From Salvia splendens (Eukaryota > Streptophyta > Magnoliopsida > Lamiales > Lamiaceae): DNA of 64,000 nt. The stretch covers positions 15,981,901 through 16,045,900 of the forward strand of contig NC_056042.1 in the NCBI RefSeq assembly GCF_004379255.2. Reading direction: 5' to 3'. Shown piece by piece: positions 10,255-20,453 of the stretch. The translations under genes and the position numbers were made by a program. Under the pieces are notes generated by a model that worked only from the letters and a program-made list of their open reading frames with translations, searched no databases and was not told the origin of the DNA. How positions within the stretch are numbered: position 1 is the first letter of the stretch; each line of letters opens with the position of its first letter.

Positions 10255-11942
10255 CTTGCATTTTCTATTTTCCAGCAGGACAAGGAGCTCGAACCAGAGG
10301 AGCTTCTCCTAAGGCTGTGGGTTCTGTACCCACTGAGGAGAGTGTAGCTGATGGTATGTGTACAGTGTAGTCATTGTTTGGCATTTGAACAATGTTTCTG
10401 GCCAATGTTGTGAACTCCCCACGTAGCTTAGGATTGAGGCAATTCAATGCTGTCTCTTACTTTTGTAAAATCTGTCCACCCCCTGGCCTATCCCAATCCT
10501 CATTAGGTTCTAGGTTTTACTTGAACCCCAATTTTATGTGCAACACTGTTTTGGCCCAACCATCTTAAGCTTTAAAAATTGAAGCTGGCTTTGTAAATGA
10601 TACTGCTATTATACCTTCTTGTTTAGAGGCTTAGATTTATAACTATCTTTTACGACTCTTAAGATATCTTCCTTGACATCAGGAGATAGATGAGTATGAT
10701 GACCTTGTTTGTCCAGTTGATACATTCAATCCTCTGGAGAAGTCTGAATTTTGGGAAGGGTGGTACGTGGCCTATCTTTATCATTTACCTATAACAAATA
10801 TTCAAAAAATAATTTAATCTAACCTTTTATTCATACTTTTTGTGTTTTATTTTCAGAATGCTTCAAAACGGTGTGATATGAAATGGCTGTTGCTGAACTA
10901 ACCGAACTTGCATCCACCAAAAAGATTGCTCCAGCTGATTTTTCAGAACCCTGTCAGCACCTGAGGAGATAGATGAGTATGATGACCTTGTGTGTCCAGT
11001 TGATACATTCAATCCTTTGGAGAAGTCTGGATTTTGGGAAGGGGTGGTAAGTGACCTGTCTTTGTCATTTACCTATAACAAATATTCAAACAATAATTTA
11101 ATGTAGCCTTTTTATTCCTACTTTTTGTGTTTTATATTCAGAAAGCTTCTAAACAGTGTGAGAGGAAATGGTTGTTTCTGAACTAACCGAACTTGCATCC
11201 ACCAAAAAGATTGCTCCAACTGATTTTTCTGAATTTTGTTTAACATTAAAGAAGGTATGCTATGGTTTCCTTGACCACAAGTCCACAACTTAATCCAGGG
11301 TTTTTATATTATTTTATGCAGAACATATTGTTGGTGTTATTATCGTGACCAAGTAATTGGTGTTGCCTGCACAACATATTTGAATTTTGCAGGTTATCAC
11401 AGGTGTACATTACTGTAGGAAGAAAAAAAAGGAAAGAAAAAAGAAAAAAAGGAAAAAAGATGGAAAAAGGAAAAAAAAAGATAAAAAGGAAAAGATAGAA
11501 AAAAAAGAAAAAAAGAAGAAAAAAAAGGAAAAAGAAAAAAGAAAAAAAATATTGTTGTTGCAGTTGACAGTATTCAAGCACCCGGACAACCTTGCAGGGG
11601 TCTGAGAACTCATTTCTCGGCCAGTTATCGCTTCTTATTGCCTCTACTACTGGTTAGTCCATAACTGTGTCATATTATTTTTTAAATTACACTACCCTAT
11701 AAAAATGATAATACATGTGTTTTTGAGTAGTTATTTGAATTTTTCATTCTAGGGGATTATCATTGATGTGTAAATTGTACAAATGTCATATTTAGGTTTG
11801 CAATTGTTTCCTTTTCTAATTAGAGTTGGAATAGAGATAACACCCGGCAGCCCTTAGAGTTAATAAGATATAATCTCAGTCCAGTCACTCCCTAAGCTTG
11901 TAAATGCATCTGTGAATTTTGATTATTGCTTAATATGATGTT
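10255..11942 (+). pseudogene. MOR1/XMAP215 gene fragment, copy B part 1 (internally duplicated)
   Basis: Starts with the EQDK...VPTEESVADG exon (about 10277-10353, then GTATGT) and the EIDEYDDLV...PVDTFNPLEKS exon (about 10682-10765). Next comes an ELTELASTKKIAPADFSE exon at about 10858-10945, which jumps at CCTGTCAGCACC back into a second EIDEYDDLV...GFWEGV exon (about 10963-11048). A second ELTELASTKKIAPTDFSEF exon (about 11141-11255) and the VNI/VAVE-type exon (11393-11652, split by a purine tract) follow. The repeat is an internal tandem duplication of about 300 bp. The following intron is interrupted at 11943 by Copia-2 (target duplication ATGTT at 11938-11942). Confidence 0.75.
11417..11549 (+). 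repeat. Purine-rich low-complexity tract inside a MOR1 exon relic (copy B)
   Basis: About 133 bp of A/G-only sequence at the same exon position as the 74-bp tract in copy A, so it predates the duplication and has since changed length. Confidence 0.8.
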
Positions 11943-12554
11943 TGTTGGGATTTACGCACACAAGGTTTTCACACACTCAATAAGATCACACACACACTCA
12001 CTGTTGTATGAGATCACACAATGCAGAAAACACACACACTCACACTTTGAGTATTGAAGATGATAATCTTGGAGATAAAACTGGAAAACTCTTTATTGAT
12101 TAAACTCTACTCTAAACTACATACACGGTGAGCTATTTAAAGCTCTATAATCACGTAGCAACTGCTACTAACTAACTACAAGAAGAATCAAGAAAGCAAG
12201 AAGAATAACCGCTACATCTCAGCTAACTAACTGCTGCTCCAACGGCTAGTTCGGCTAGGTTGCTTCTACCTTCTCGGTTCAAGACCGAACTCCTTCTTCG
12301 GCTCAATACCGAACTCCTTCTCGGCTTACAACCGAACTCTTCCTTCTCGGCTCATTCCAGCTCAACGCCGAGCTTCCTTACCGAGCTTCCATACCGAGCT
12401 TCCATACCGAGCTTCTTTACCGCTGAGCTTACCGACTTCTGCCTTCTTCTTCTTCTCGGCTAGTTCCAGGCTAGTTCCAGCTCGGTAAGCCGAGCTTACC
12501 GAACTCCTTTCTAGCCGAGCTTCTTCCAACTGAAATGAGCACTCCATTATTACA
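11943..12554 (-). repeat. Copia-2 3' LTR
   Basis: The 612-bp downstream LTR, nearly identical to 16369-16980. The gag-pol frame reads about 84 bp into it before stopping at 12471. Confidence 0.94.
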
Positions 12555-15500
12555 ATTCTCCACCTGAGGGCTCATCTCAGTTCTTGCACAAACATTGATC
12601 CATTTCTTGCAATGATCAAACTTGTCTCTACCTAGAGACTTTGTTAGCATGTCAGCCGGATTGTGCAAGGTGTTAATCTTAATCACCTTCACTCTCCCCT
12701 TTTCAATCTCATCTCTAATGAAATGCAACTTTATGTCTATGTGCTTGCTCCTTTCATGAAAACCCGGATGTTTAGCCAAGCACATAGCTGAGCTGCTGTC
12801 ACAATGAATCACCATTGTCTTTTGGTCAAAACCAAAGTCAGAAATCACTCCCTGAATCCAAAAACTCTCCTGTACAGCTGCAGTGAGAGCTATATACTCT
12901 GATTCTGTTGTTGAGAGAGCAACAACACTTTGCAACCCTGACTTCCAGCTGATTACAGTTCCAAACATGGTGAAAAGATAACCTGTTTGGGACTTTCTGT
13001 TGTCCAGGTTTGCAGCATAGTCTGCATCACAATAGCCCTGCACAACCTCCTCAGATTCACCTTCCCAGCCATTGAACACAATCCCCCAGTCCTTAGTTGA
13101 CTTCATGTACCTCAATATCCACTTAAGAGCATTCCAATGCTCCTTCCCCGGGTCTGCCATGTATCTGCTAGTCACTGAGATAGCATGAGCCAAATCTGGT
13201 CTTGTACAAATCATAGTGTACATAACACTTCCAACCACACTAGCATAAGGGATAGCCTCCATCTCATCAGCCTCTTGCTTAGTTTTAGGGGCTTGTTCCT
13301 TTGATAGCTTAAAACTCTGGGACAGAGGAGTTGATGCAGCTTTTGCATTTTCCATTTTGAATCTCTGCAAAACTTTCTCAATATAGTCAGTTTGCAGCAT
13401 CCACAGCTTCTTGCAGCCTCTATCTCTCTGAATATGTATGCCTAGGATCTTCCTTGACTCTCCTAGATCCTTCATTTCAAAGCTTGACTTCAGATCTTGT
13501 TTAACTTTCTGAATTTCTGTCATAGAAGGCCCTGCAAGTAGCATATCATCCACATAGAGTAATAGGTAGGCAATGGGAGTCTTGCCTGCCTTCTTGATGT
13601 AGATGCAATCATCATATTCTGACTTGGAGAAGCCAATCTTCTTCATCTGTGCATCAAACTTCTTATTCCACTGTCTAGGACTTTGCTTAAGTCCATAAAG
13701 ACTTTTCTGTAACAGGCACACCTTGCCTTCTTCTCCAATCTTCACATAGCCCTCTGGCTGTTCCATGAAGATAGTTTCCTCTAGATCTCCATTGAGGAAG
13801 GCTGTCTTCACATCAAGCTGTTGTAGCTCCCAGTCAAGCTGATTCACCACAGCCAATAGAATCCTAATCGAAGTGTGCTTCACAACAGGTGCAAACACTT
13901 CATTGAAATCGATTCCCTCCTGCTGTGTAAAGCCTCTAGCCACCAGCCTTGCCTTGAACCTGATTCTGTCTTTATCAGTGGTTTCTACCTTCTTTTTAAA
14001 CAACCACTTGCAACTGATCAGCTTCCTCTCCTTTCCATCTGTATTCAGCTTGGATTTGTCCACCAAAATCCATGTTTTGTTCTTGAGTAAAGACTCTATT
14101 TCCTCATTCATGGCTTCAATCCATCTTTCTCTATCTTTACTCTGCATAGCTTCTTTATATGTGAGTGGATCTGCACCATCAATACCTTCAGCTGCACACA
14201 GAGCATAATACACAACATCAGAGAACTTTGTTGGGGGCCTTGTTTCTCTTCTAACTCTGTCCCTTGCAAGCTGATAGTCCCTGATAGAGTCTGATATAGA
14301 CTCACCAGCCTGGTTGCCCTGAGTTGGAGCCTCTTCTTTATCTGAATCAGACTCACTCCCTGAGTCAATAACTCCACCTGCTCCTAGGCCAACCCCCACA
14401 GGCTCCACCTTGAAGAAATCACCCTCATCTTCATTGGAGTCCGGCTTATCTTTCAGGAATGGCATCTGATCCTCCAAGAACACCACATCCCTACTCACCA
14501 AGACCTTCTGCTTACCGGGCTCAATACACCAGAGCCTATACCCCTTAACACCTCTCTGATACCCCAGCAAGATACATTTCAGAGCCCTAGCTTCAAGCTT
14601 ACTTTGCCTAGCATGAGCATAGGCTGCACACCCAAACACCTTGTATTTTGAGTAGTCACTGTGAGCTCCATACCACATGTAATCAGGAGTTTCAGATTTC
14701 AGGGCAGTAGATGGGCATTTATTGATGAGATAGGCTGCTGTATACACAGCCTCACCCCAGAATCTGCTGCTCAAACCAGACCCAAGAAGTAGGCACCTCA
14801 CCCTCTCTAGGATTGTCCTATTCATCCTCTCCACAACACCATTTTGCTGAGGATTACCAGGAACAGTCCGGTGCCTCTTCATACCCTTCTCTTTACAAAA
14901 CAGATCAAACTCAGCAGACAAGAACTCTAGGCCATTGTCTGTCCTTAAGCATTTAACACTTCTACCCTTCTCTAGCTCAACCTCCTTACACCATATCTTG
15001 AACTTTGTGAGTGTTTCAGATTTTTCTTTAAGAATATATACCCACAACTTCCTTGTATAGTCATCAATGATAGCTAGATAATACTTTCCTCCACCAATTG
15101 AACACACCGGTGAAGGCCCCCAAAGATCACTATGTATGTAGTCTAAAGGGGCTGTAGAAGAGTGAATACCTGTAGGATAGGGTGCCTTCTTAGCCTTCTT
15201 AGCCTGTTCCAGCATTCCCAATGAGATGAGGTTCCTCTTTACTTCTGGAATATACCTCACCCCAGTTAGGATCTTTATAGAGCCATCTTGTAGGCTTAGC
15301 TTTACCTTCCCTATTCCTTTGATCTGACAAATGTGGTTATTACCAAGAACAACCGTACCCGATGCTTCTTGAAGATCATGAAACCAGCTTCTATTGGGGC
15401 ACATATGGAAGCTGCACCCCGAGTCCATAATCCACCTATGACTGACCCCACTATCACTGATATTCATGAGTTGAGCCGGGGGATCAGCACTCTCCACACA

Positions 15501-16304
15501 ATCAGATTGATTGTGTCCCTCTGAGGCCATCTTTCTCTTCCATGCATGACAATCTTTCTTCAAATGTCCAGGTTTCTTGCACCAATAGCAAGCTCTGGTT
15601 TCCTTCTGAGCATCTGAACTTGAGGGTTTAGGGCCCTCAAACTTCTTCTTGAAGTTCTGCTTCTTGAACTTCTTCACATTCAAGGCCTCTGCAGCTTGAA
15701 CATTGGAGCTTGCAGAGCCTCTGTTGGCTGTCTTCTGGAGTTCTTTGGCCATCAAGGCTGAATAGACTTCTGCATAGGTGATAGGTTTATCTCTTCCATA
15801 GATAATTGCATCACTTAGCTGGTCATACGAGCTAGGCAAGGCATTCAATGTGAGAATGGCCTTATCCTCATCTGAGATCTTGACATCAACAGATCCCAGG
15901 TCATCAATGATCTTGTTGAACTCCTCTAGCTGCTCAATGATGGACCTATCTCCAGAAAAACTATAGGCATACAGCCTCGTCTTGAGATACAGCCGGTTAG
16001 CCAAGGATTTGGCCAAGTAAACTTCATCTAACTTGTCCAAGATCTCCACCGCAGTCTTGGCTTCTTGAACTTCCCTCAAGACCTTATCTCCAAGGCACAG
16101 AATCACTGCAGAATGTGCCTTGAGCTGCATCTCCTCCATCTTTGCCTGAGCTTTTTCATCAAGCACTGGAGCCTTTCCTTTCTCATCTGGTTTTGCAAGA
16201 ACTGCCGCCAAGCCTTGTTGAATTAAAACCGCCTTCATCTTCATCTTCCACAGGCCATAATCATTCTTGCCTGTGAACTTCTCTGCATCAAGCCTTGCTG
16301 CCAT
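12471..16304 (-). CDS. Copia-2 Gag-Pol polyprotein lacking the integrase zinc domain
   Basis: An open frame of 1277 residues starting at ATG 16304 (MAARLDAEKFTGKNDYGLW). Domains: Copia gag (about 1-200), CCHC knuckle CYWCKKPGHLKKDC (about 237), protease-like WIMDSGCSFHMC (about 292), integrase core from IHSDLWGPS (about 390), reverse transcriptase with YVDDMLLAG (about 920), RNase H with YCDADYAANLD (about 1090). Between the protease region (NLISLGMLEQA) and the integrase core there are only about 25 residues, where family members have roughly 100 or more including an HHCC zinc finger. No H-x-H pair or CxxC is visible there, so an in-frame internal deletion is likely. The last 28 or so residues are encoded by the 3' LTR. 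The gag resembles the Tork/Tnt1-type lineage; that placement is tentative. Confidence 0.93.
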   Translation of the reverse strand: MAARLDAEKFTGKNDYGLWKMKMKAVLIQQGLAAVLAKPDEKGKAPVLDEKAQAKMEEMQLKAHSAVILCLGDKVLREVQEAKTAVEILDKLDEVYLAKSLANRLYLKTRLYAYSFSGDRSIIEQLEEFNKIIDDLGSVDVKISDEDKAILTLNALPSSYDQLSDAIIYGRDKPITYAEVYSALMAKELQKTANRGSASSNVQAAEALNVKKFKKQNFKKKFEGPKPSSSDAQKETRACYWCKKPGHLKKDCHAWKRKMASEGHNQSDCVESADPPAQLMNISDSGVSHRWIMDSGCSFHMCPNRSWFHDLQEASGTVVLGNNHICQIKGIGKVKLSLQDGSIKILTGVRYIPEVKRNLISLGMLEQAKKAKKAPYPTGIHSSTAPLDYIHSDLWGPSPVCSIGGGKYYLAIIDDYTRKLWVYILKEKSETLTKFKIWCKEVELEKGRSVKCLRTDNGLEFLSAEFDLFCKEKGMKRHRTVPGNPQQNGVVERMNRTILERVRCLLLGSGLSSRFWGEAVYTAAYLINKCPSTALKSETPDYMWYGAHSDYSKYKVFGCAAYAHARQSKLEARALKCILLGYQRGVKGYRLWCIEPGKQKVLVSRDVVFLEDQMPFLKDKPDSNEDEGDFFKVEPVGVGLGAGGVIDSGSESDSDKEEAPTQGNQAGESISDSIRDYQLARDRVRRETRPPTKFSDVVYYALCAAEGIDGADPLTYKEAMQSKDRERWIEAMNEEIESLLKNKTWILVDKSKLNTDGKERKLISCKWLFKKKVETTDKDRIRFKARLVARGFTQQEGIDFNEVFAPVVKHTSIRILLAVVNQLDWELQQLDVKTAFLNGDLEETIFMEQPEGYVKIGEEGKVCLLQKSLYGLKQSPRQWNKKFDAQMKKIGFSKSEYDDCIYIKKAGKTPIAYLLLYVDDMLLAGPSMTEIQKVKQDLKSSFEMKDLGESRKILGIHIQRDRGCKKLWMLQTDYIEKVLQRFKMENAKAASTPLSQSFKLSKEQAPKTKQEADEMEAIPYASVVGSVMYTMICTRPDLAHAISVTSRYMADPGKEHWNALKWILRYMKSTKDWGIVFNGWEGESEEVVQGYCDADYAANLDNRKSQTGYLFTMFGTVISWKSGLQSVVALSTTESEYIALTAAVQESFWIQGVISDFGFDQKTMVIHCDSSSAMCLAKHPGFHERSKHIDIKLHFIRDEIEKGRVKVIKINTLHNPADMLTKSLGRDKFDHCKKWINVCARTEMSPQVENCNNGVLISVGRSSARKEFGKLGLPSWN

Positions 16305-16350
16305 CTCTGAAACCGTTTGATCCTCTGCAAATCAGCTTCAATATCCCTTT

Positions 16351-16366
16351 CCCACAGACGGCGCCA
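16351..16366 (-). other. Copia-2 primer-binding site
   Basis: Two bases inside the 5' LTR the minus strand reads TGGCGCCGTCTGTGGG. The TGGCGCC start is a common tRNA 3'-end complement, unlike the TGGTATCAGAG that pairs with initiator tRNA-Met. Which tRNA primes is not determined. Confidence 0.7.
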
Positions 16367-16368
16367 CT

Positions 16369-16980
16369 TGTTGGGATTTACGCACACAAGGCTTTCACAC
16401 ACTCAATAAGATCACACACACACTCACTGTTGTATGAGATCACACAATGCAGAAAACACACACACTCACACTTTGAGTATTGAAGATGATAATCTTGGAG
16501 AGAAAACTGGAAAACTCTTTATTGATTAAACTCTACTCTAAACTACATACACGGTGAGCTATTTAAAGCTCTATAATCACGTAGCAACTGCTACTAACTA
16601 ACTACAAGAAGAATCAAGAAAGCAAGAAGAATAACCGCTACATCTCAGCTAACTAACTGCTGCTCCAACGGCTAGTTCGGCTAGGTTGCTTCTACCTTCT
16701 CGGTTCAAGACCGAACTCCTTCTTCGGCTCAATACCGAACTCCTTCTCGGCTTACAACCGAACTCTTCCTTCTCGGCTCATTCCAGCTCAACGCCGAGCT
16801 TCCTTACCGAGCTTCCATACCGAGCTTCCATACCGAGCTTCTTTACCGCTGAGCTTACCGACTTCTGCCTTCTTCTTCTTCTCGGCTAGTTCCAGGCTAG
16901 TTCCAGCTCGGTAAGCCGAGCTTACCGAACTCCTTTCTAGCCGAGCTTCTTCCAACTGAAATGAGCACTCCATTATTACA
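16369..16980 (-). repeat. Copia-2 5' LTR
   Basis: The 612-bp upstream LTR of the minus-strand element, TG...CA in form. Its central part (about 16690-16950) is rich in tandemly arranged CCGAGCTT and CCGAACTC units, including two consecutive ACCGAGCTTCCAT repeats. Confidence 0.94.
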
Positions 16981-17100
16981 ATGTTGATTTTTGGTGACGG
17001 TGTGTAGGAGAAATTGAAGGAGAAGAAACCTTCTTCAACGGAGGCTCTTACCCCAAACTCTTCAGGCAATGCACAAGTCCGGATGCTTGAGTCTAACTGA
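16981..17100 (+). pseudogene. MOR1/XMAP215 gene fragment, copy B part 2
   Basis: Resumes after Copia-2 with the intron end TGGTGACGGTGTGTAG and the exon EKLKEKKPSSTEA-like, with LQAMHKSG, matching 8056-8140 of copy A. It is followed by a join at about 17090 to sequence of copy C. Confidence 0.7.
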
Positions 17101-17199
17101 CACTTTTGAAGGCATGATCTTCCTTTATTTCAGTTTTGAACTGTGTTTAACCTCTGCATAATATCGTTTCCATGTGCTTAGAAGTAGTAAGTATCTTGT

Positions 17200-18110
17200 T
17201 TGCTTGAGTCTAATGACACTGTTGAGTACACAGCTCTCAGCCTCTACAAAAAATGCAACTTGTATAAAATAAATATTCTTATGATCGAGATCATTATATC
17301 TTGCATTTTCCATTCATCAGGTTTGAGCAGGACAAGGGAGCCCGAACTAGGAGCTGTTTCTAAGGCTATGGGATCTGTACCAACTGAAGAGAGTGTTGTT
17401 GACGGTATGTGTACTCTGAAGTAATTGTTTGGCATGTGAACAATGTTTCTGGCCAATGTTTTCAATTCACCACGTAGCCTAGGAACGAGGCAATTTAATG
17501 TTTTCTCTTACTTTTGTAGAATCTGTCCACCCCCTAGCCTAGCCCAATTCTAGGTTTTCTTTGAACTGCAATTTATGTGCAACACTGTTTCTTGCCCCAA
17601 GTCTCAACCATCTTAAGCTATAATAAATTGAAGTGTCTCTGTAAATGATACTGCTAGGTTTTGTACGAACCGCAATTTATGTGCATCACTGTTTCTTGCC
17701 CAAATCCCAACCATCTAAACCCTAAATGGTACTGCTGCAATTATACTTTCGCTTAGTTTTACCTTAGTGGCATTGATTTATGGCTGTCTTTTACGAGTCT
17801 AAGATATATTCCTATCAATCTCAGGATATAGATGAGTATGGATGACCTTGTCGGTCCAGTTGATATATTGAAGCCTTTGGAGAAGTCTGGATTTTGGGAA
17901 GGGGTGGTAAGTGGCCTATCAATGTCATTTATAAATATTCAAAAAATTATTTAATGTAACCTTTTATTCATACTTTTTTGTATTTTATTTTTAGAAAGTT
18001 TCAAAATGGTGAGAGAGGAAAGAGGCAGTTGCTGAACTAACCGAACTTGCATCAACCAAAAAGATTGCTCGTGAAGTTTTCTTGACCACAAGTCCGTAAC
18101 TCAATCCAGG
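17200..18110 (+). pseudogene. MOR1/XMAP215 gene fragment, copy C, 5' exons
   Basis: Contains the EQDK...VPTEESVVDG exon (about 17322-17404, then GTATGT), the DIDEYG...PVDILKPLEKSGFWEGV exon (about 17825-17908, then GTAAGT), and the VAELTELASTKKIA exon (about 17997-18078). It then breaks off. The intervening 17430-17810 is intron-like with no other signal. The lack of MAP65 sequence before it distinguishes this copy from A and B. Confidence 0.72.
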
Positions 18111-18149
18111 TTTTCTTGACCGCAAGGCTTGATTGATCATTTACATGAA

Positions 18150-20240
18150 TGTGGCTCATGCATTGTATTCTTTTAGATGTCTTGAAATGCCTTGGCGACA
18201 ACAAAAAGCATATGCTTGAGTGTGCATTGTGTACCTTGGATACTTGGCTTGGTGTTGCTCATTCTGATAAAATGGTCTGTAGTCTATTCGGAAAAGAGTG
18301 TTTTTCGAACTCCTGCTTTGAGTATCGTTGACCTCATCGTTTGTTGCTGTCTTCCACTACCATATATTACAGCTGTTCTCACAGACGCTAAAGTAGGCGC
18401 AAAAGGGCGCAAGGATTTTTTTTATTGGCTATCAAGACAACTTGCTGGATTGGTTGAGTGACGGCGCCAGACCTATCTTATATATCTCTCCCCTTATAGT
18501 GTCCAAAAATTTGAGAGATATACAAGGTTCTGTGCTTTAGCTATTATTGGCATACAACTGAAGCCATATGGAGCTTTGCAAGGTATTATGTTACTTTCCA
18601 TTAACTCACTCATCTCCTAATAAAAAATATATTATGTTACTCCTCTTTTTCATATCATTTTATTATTTTTCTTATGCCACACATGCATTGCAGATAATTA
18701 TGAATCTGGTGGATATGTTTCGTCAAGCACCACGTCAGAAAGCAGCCTAATGACAGCAAAACCAAATGGTCATGGCAACCACGAATCCTGGCATGGAAGC
18801 AGAAATGCATCTTCAGTATGTTTTCTGTGGTTAATATCTTTCTTCTGGACCATAATGTATTTTTTAATTGATGTCCTGTTTATTTAGATAGCTGAACCTA
18901 ACAAGGGATCCAGGCAGTTTTTTCAAGACATTAACTTTCAGTTACAACAAGGTGACACGTTGTATTTTTAGGGAAACAAGGTGCAATTTTTTTGGTAACG
19001 CTGCAAACAGTGCTGTATCTTTTATGGCAAGAAAGTAGATTATTAACTTAGTGTTACTCTCGCAGGATGACAGAGAAAGGATTATTGTTCGCAGATTCAA
19101 ATTAGAAGAATTGCGTATAGAGGAAATTCAAGATCTTGAGGTTTCTGCTCTCTTTTAAGATTTCTATATTGATTTTATGAGATTAGCTTTTCAATACCAC
19201 TGAGATGGCCTTCATACAACTTTTTTAGTAGAACTTTTTAGCACTTATTTTGATGTTGTGTGGCTTATGTATTGTTTTTGCATATGACGGTATACTACAT
19301 TCTTTATAGATGTTCGTAAGTGGCTTTGCTTACTTCTCAAACAGAATGATGTCATGAAACACTTTCGAGAGGATCTGCATTGGGCTGACTTCAAAAAGCT
19401 AAGTTGATGGAGTTGAGTCTCTAGTGCTTTCTTGTCTTTGTATGCTATATCTTTCCATGTGTTCCTCTTGGCAGATAAGTAGCCGGTTAAAATCCTTGCA
19501 CTGCTGAACGAGATGGAGACACCCTCAAAGTTGCATCCAAATACTTTGGCGATAGGCTATAAGATTCTTGGTGAGCTTATAACTAACTATTGTGGGGTTG
19601 TTCATTTAGACTTTTCATACGAGTGATGGAGAAGAGGAAGGCAAGCCAGGAGATCCTAGAGCTGCCCTAAGATGCTCCGAGCGAGAATGTGTACGATTTT
19701 GACTGGTGCCTTTTCAAGATCTTGTAAATATGTCCTGACTGACCTTTTAACTAATAACGCCCCTAATATTGAAGATTCATGTCATGATTTTGATTAGTTG
19801 GGTGTTAATTGAGGTCTGAAGTTGTTATTGCTTTAGTTGCAGACTTTTTTTGAAGGCTTGCTTATACAGTTAAGGAGAGTACTCTTGATAGTTTCATCAC
19901 GGAACTGTTGCTATGGCCTTTGGAAGTCAACTTTTGATAGGGTTCCACAGATGGATGATGGAAATCAACTTTTGAGAGCTTTGAATGTTCTGATGTTAAA
20001 GATTCTAGTAACTATCACTGTAAAACTTATTTGGCAAGCATGGCTAGTTTTTCTCTCTTCTTATGAATATAATTGTTGTTGGTGGCCGTATTGCACATGC
20101 AGGATAACGCATAACGCAGAGCGTACTTCATCATTTGATGTGCTTATAATCTCTTAAGATTTGATTATTACTACTTTGTCAACAATTGGTGCTCTTGGGA
20201 CTGCAATGGGACAGCCACTTGAGAAGTCAAGCAAGGTATT
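18150..20240 (+). pseudogene. MOR1/XMAP215 gene fragment, copy C, middle and 3' exons
   Basis: Collinear but gapped MOR1 blocks: about 18172-18275 (DVLKCLGDNKKHMLECAL and TWLGVAHSDKM); about 18368-18462 (TDAKVGAKGRKDFF and WLSRQLAGLVE); about 18480-18580 (a diverged NLRDIQG block); about 19066-19140 (DRERIIVRRFKLEELR, then IQDLE); 19344-19400 (NDVMKHFREDLHWADFKK); 19500-19570 (TLAIGYKILG); 19838-20013 (VPQMDDGNQLLRALNVLMLKIL); 20102-20156 (DNAERTSSF); 20173-20236 (TLSTIGALGTAMGQPLEKSS). The last block belongs upstream of the others in the intact gene, so the order is rearranged. Most splice sites survive but stops interrupt several blocks. 18760-19060 is intron-like with a SRQFFQDIN-type block at about 18905. 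Confidence 0.7.
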
Positions 20241-20453
20241 CTCTTATACTATCAGTTACAGGTTTATTATGAGTCTTTTGCGCTACTAACATAGATTTAC
20301 AATCATAATATTATAAATAGTTGAATCATTTAGAAACTCCTGAATTCTTCAAAAGACAATTATTGTACCTTCAAATCCCAATACTGAAACTCTTCTGTCA
20401 TGTATATAACTTCTGTGAAGGCTTGATCATTTACATGAATGTGGCTCATGCAG

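Larger units (their letters stand above)
11943..16980 (-). mobile_element. Copia-2: LTR retrotransposon with a defective integrase region
   Basis: A 5038-bp minus-strand element with 612-bp LTRs (11943-12554 and 16369-16980) and a 5-bp target duplication ATGTT (11938-11942 and 16981-16985). The LTRs differ at about two positions that I can see (GGTTTTC/GGCTTTC near the TG end, and GATAAAAC/GAGAAAAC), so the insertion is young. A primer-binding site and a long open gag-pol frame are present, but the polyprotein appears to lack the integrase zinc-binding domain. It lies in an intron of MOR1 copy B, which resumes at 16981. Confidence 0.96.

Noticed and set aside
11387..11613. Lys/Glu-rich (plus) and Phe/Leu-rich (minus) frames across the purine tract.
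   Set aside because: They are translations of an A/G low-complexity tract; the same holds at 7569-7642.
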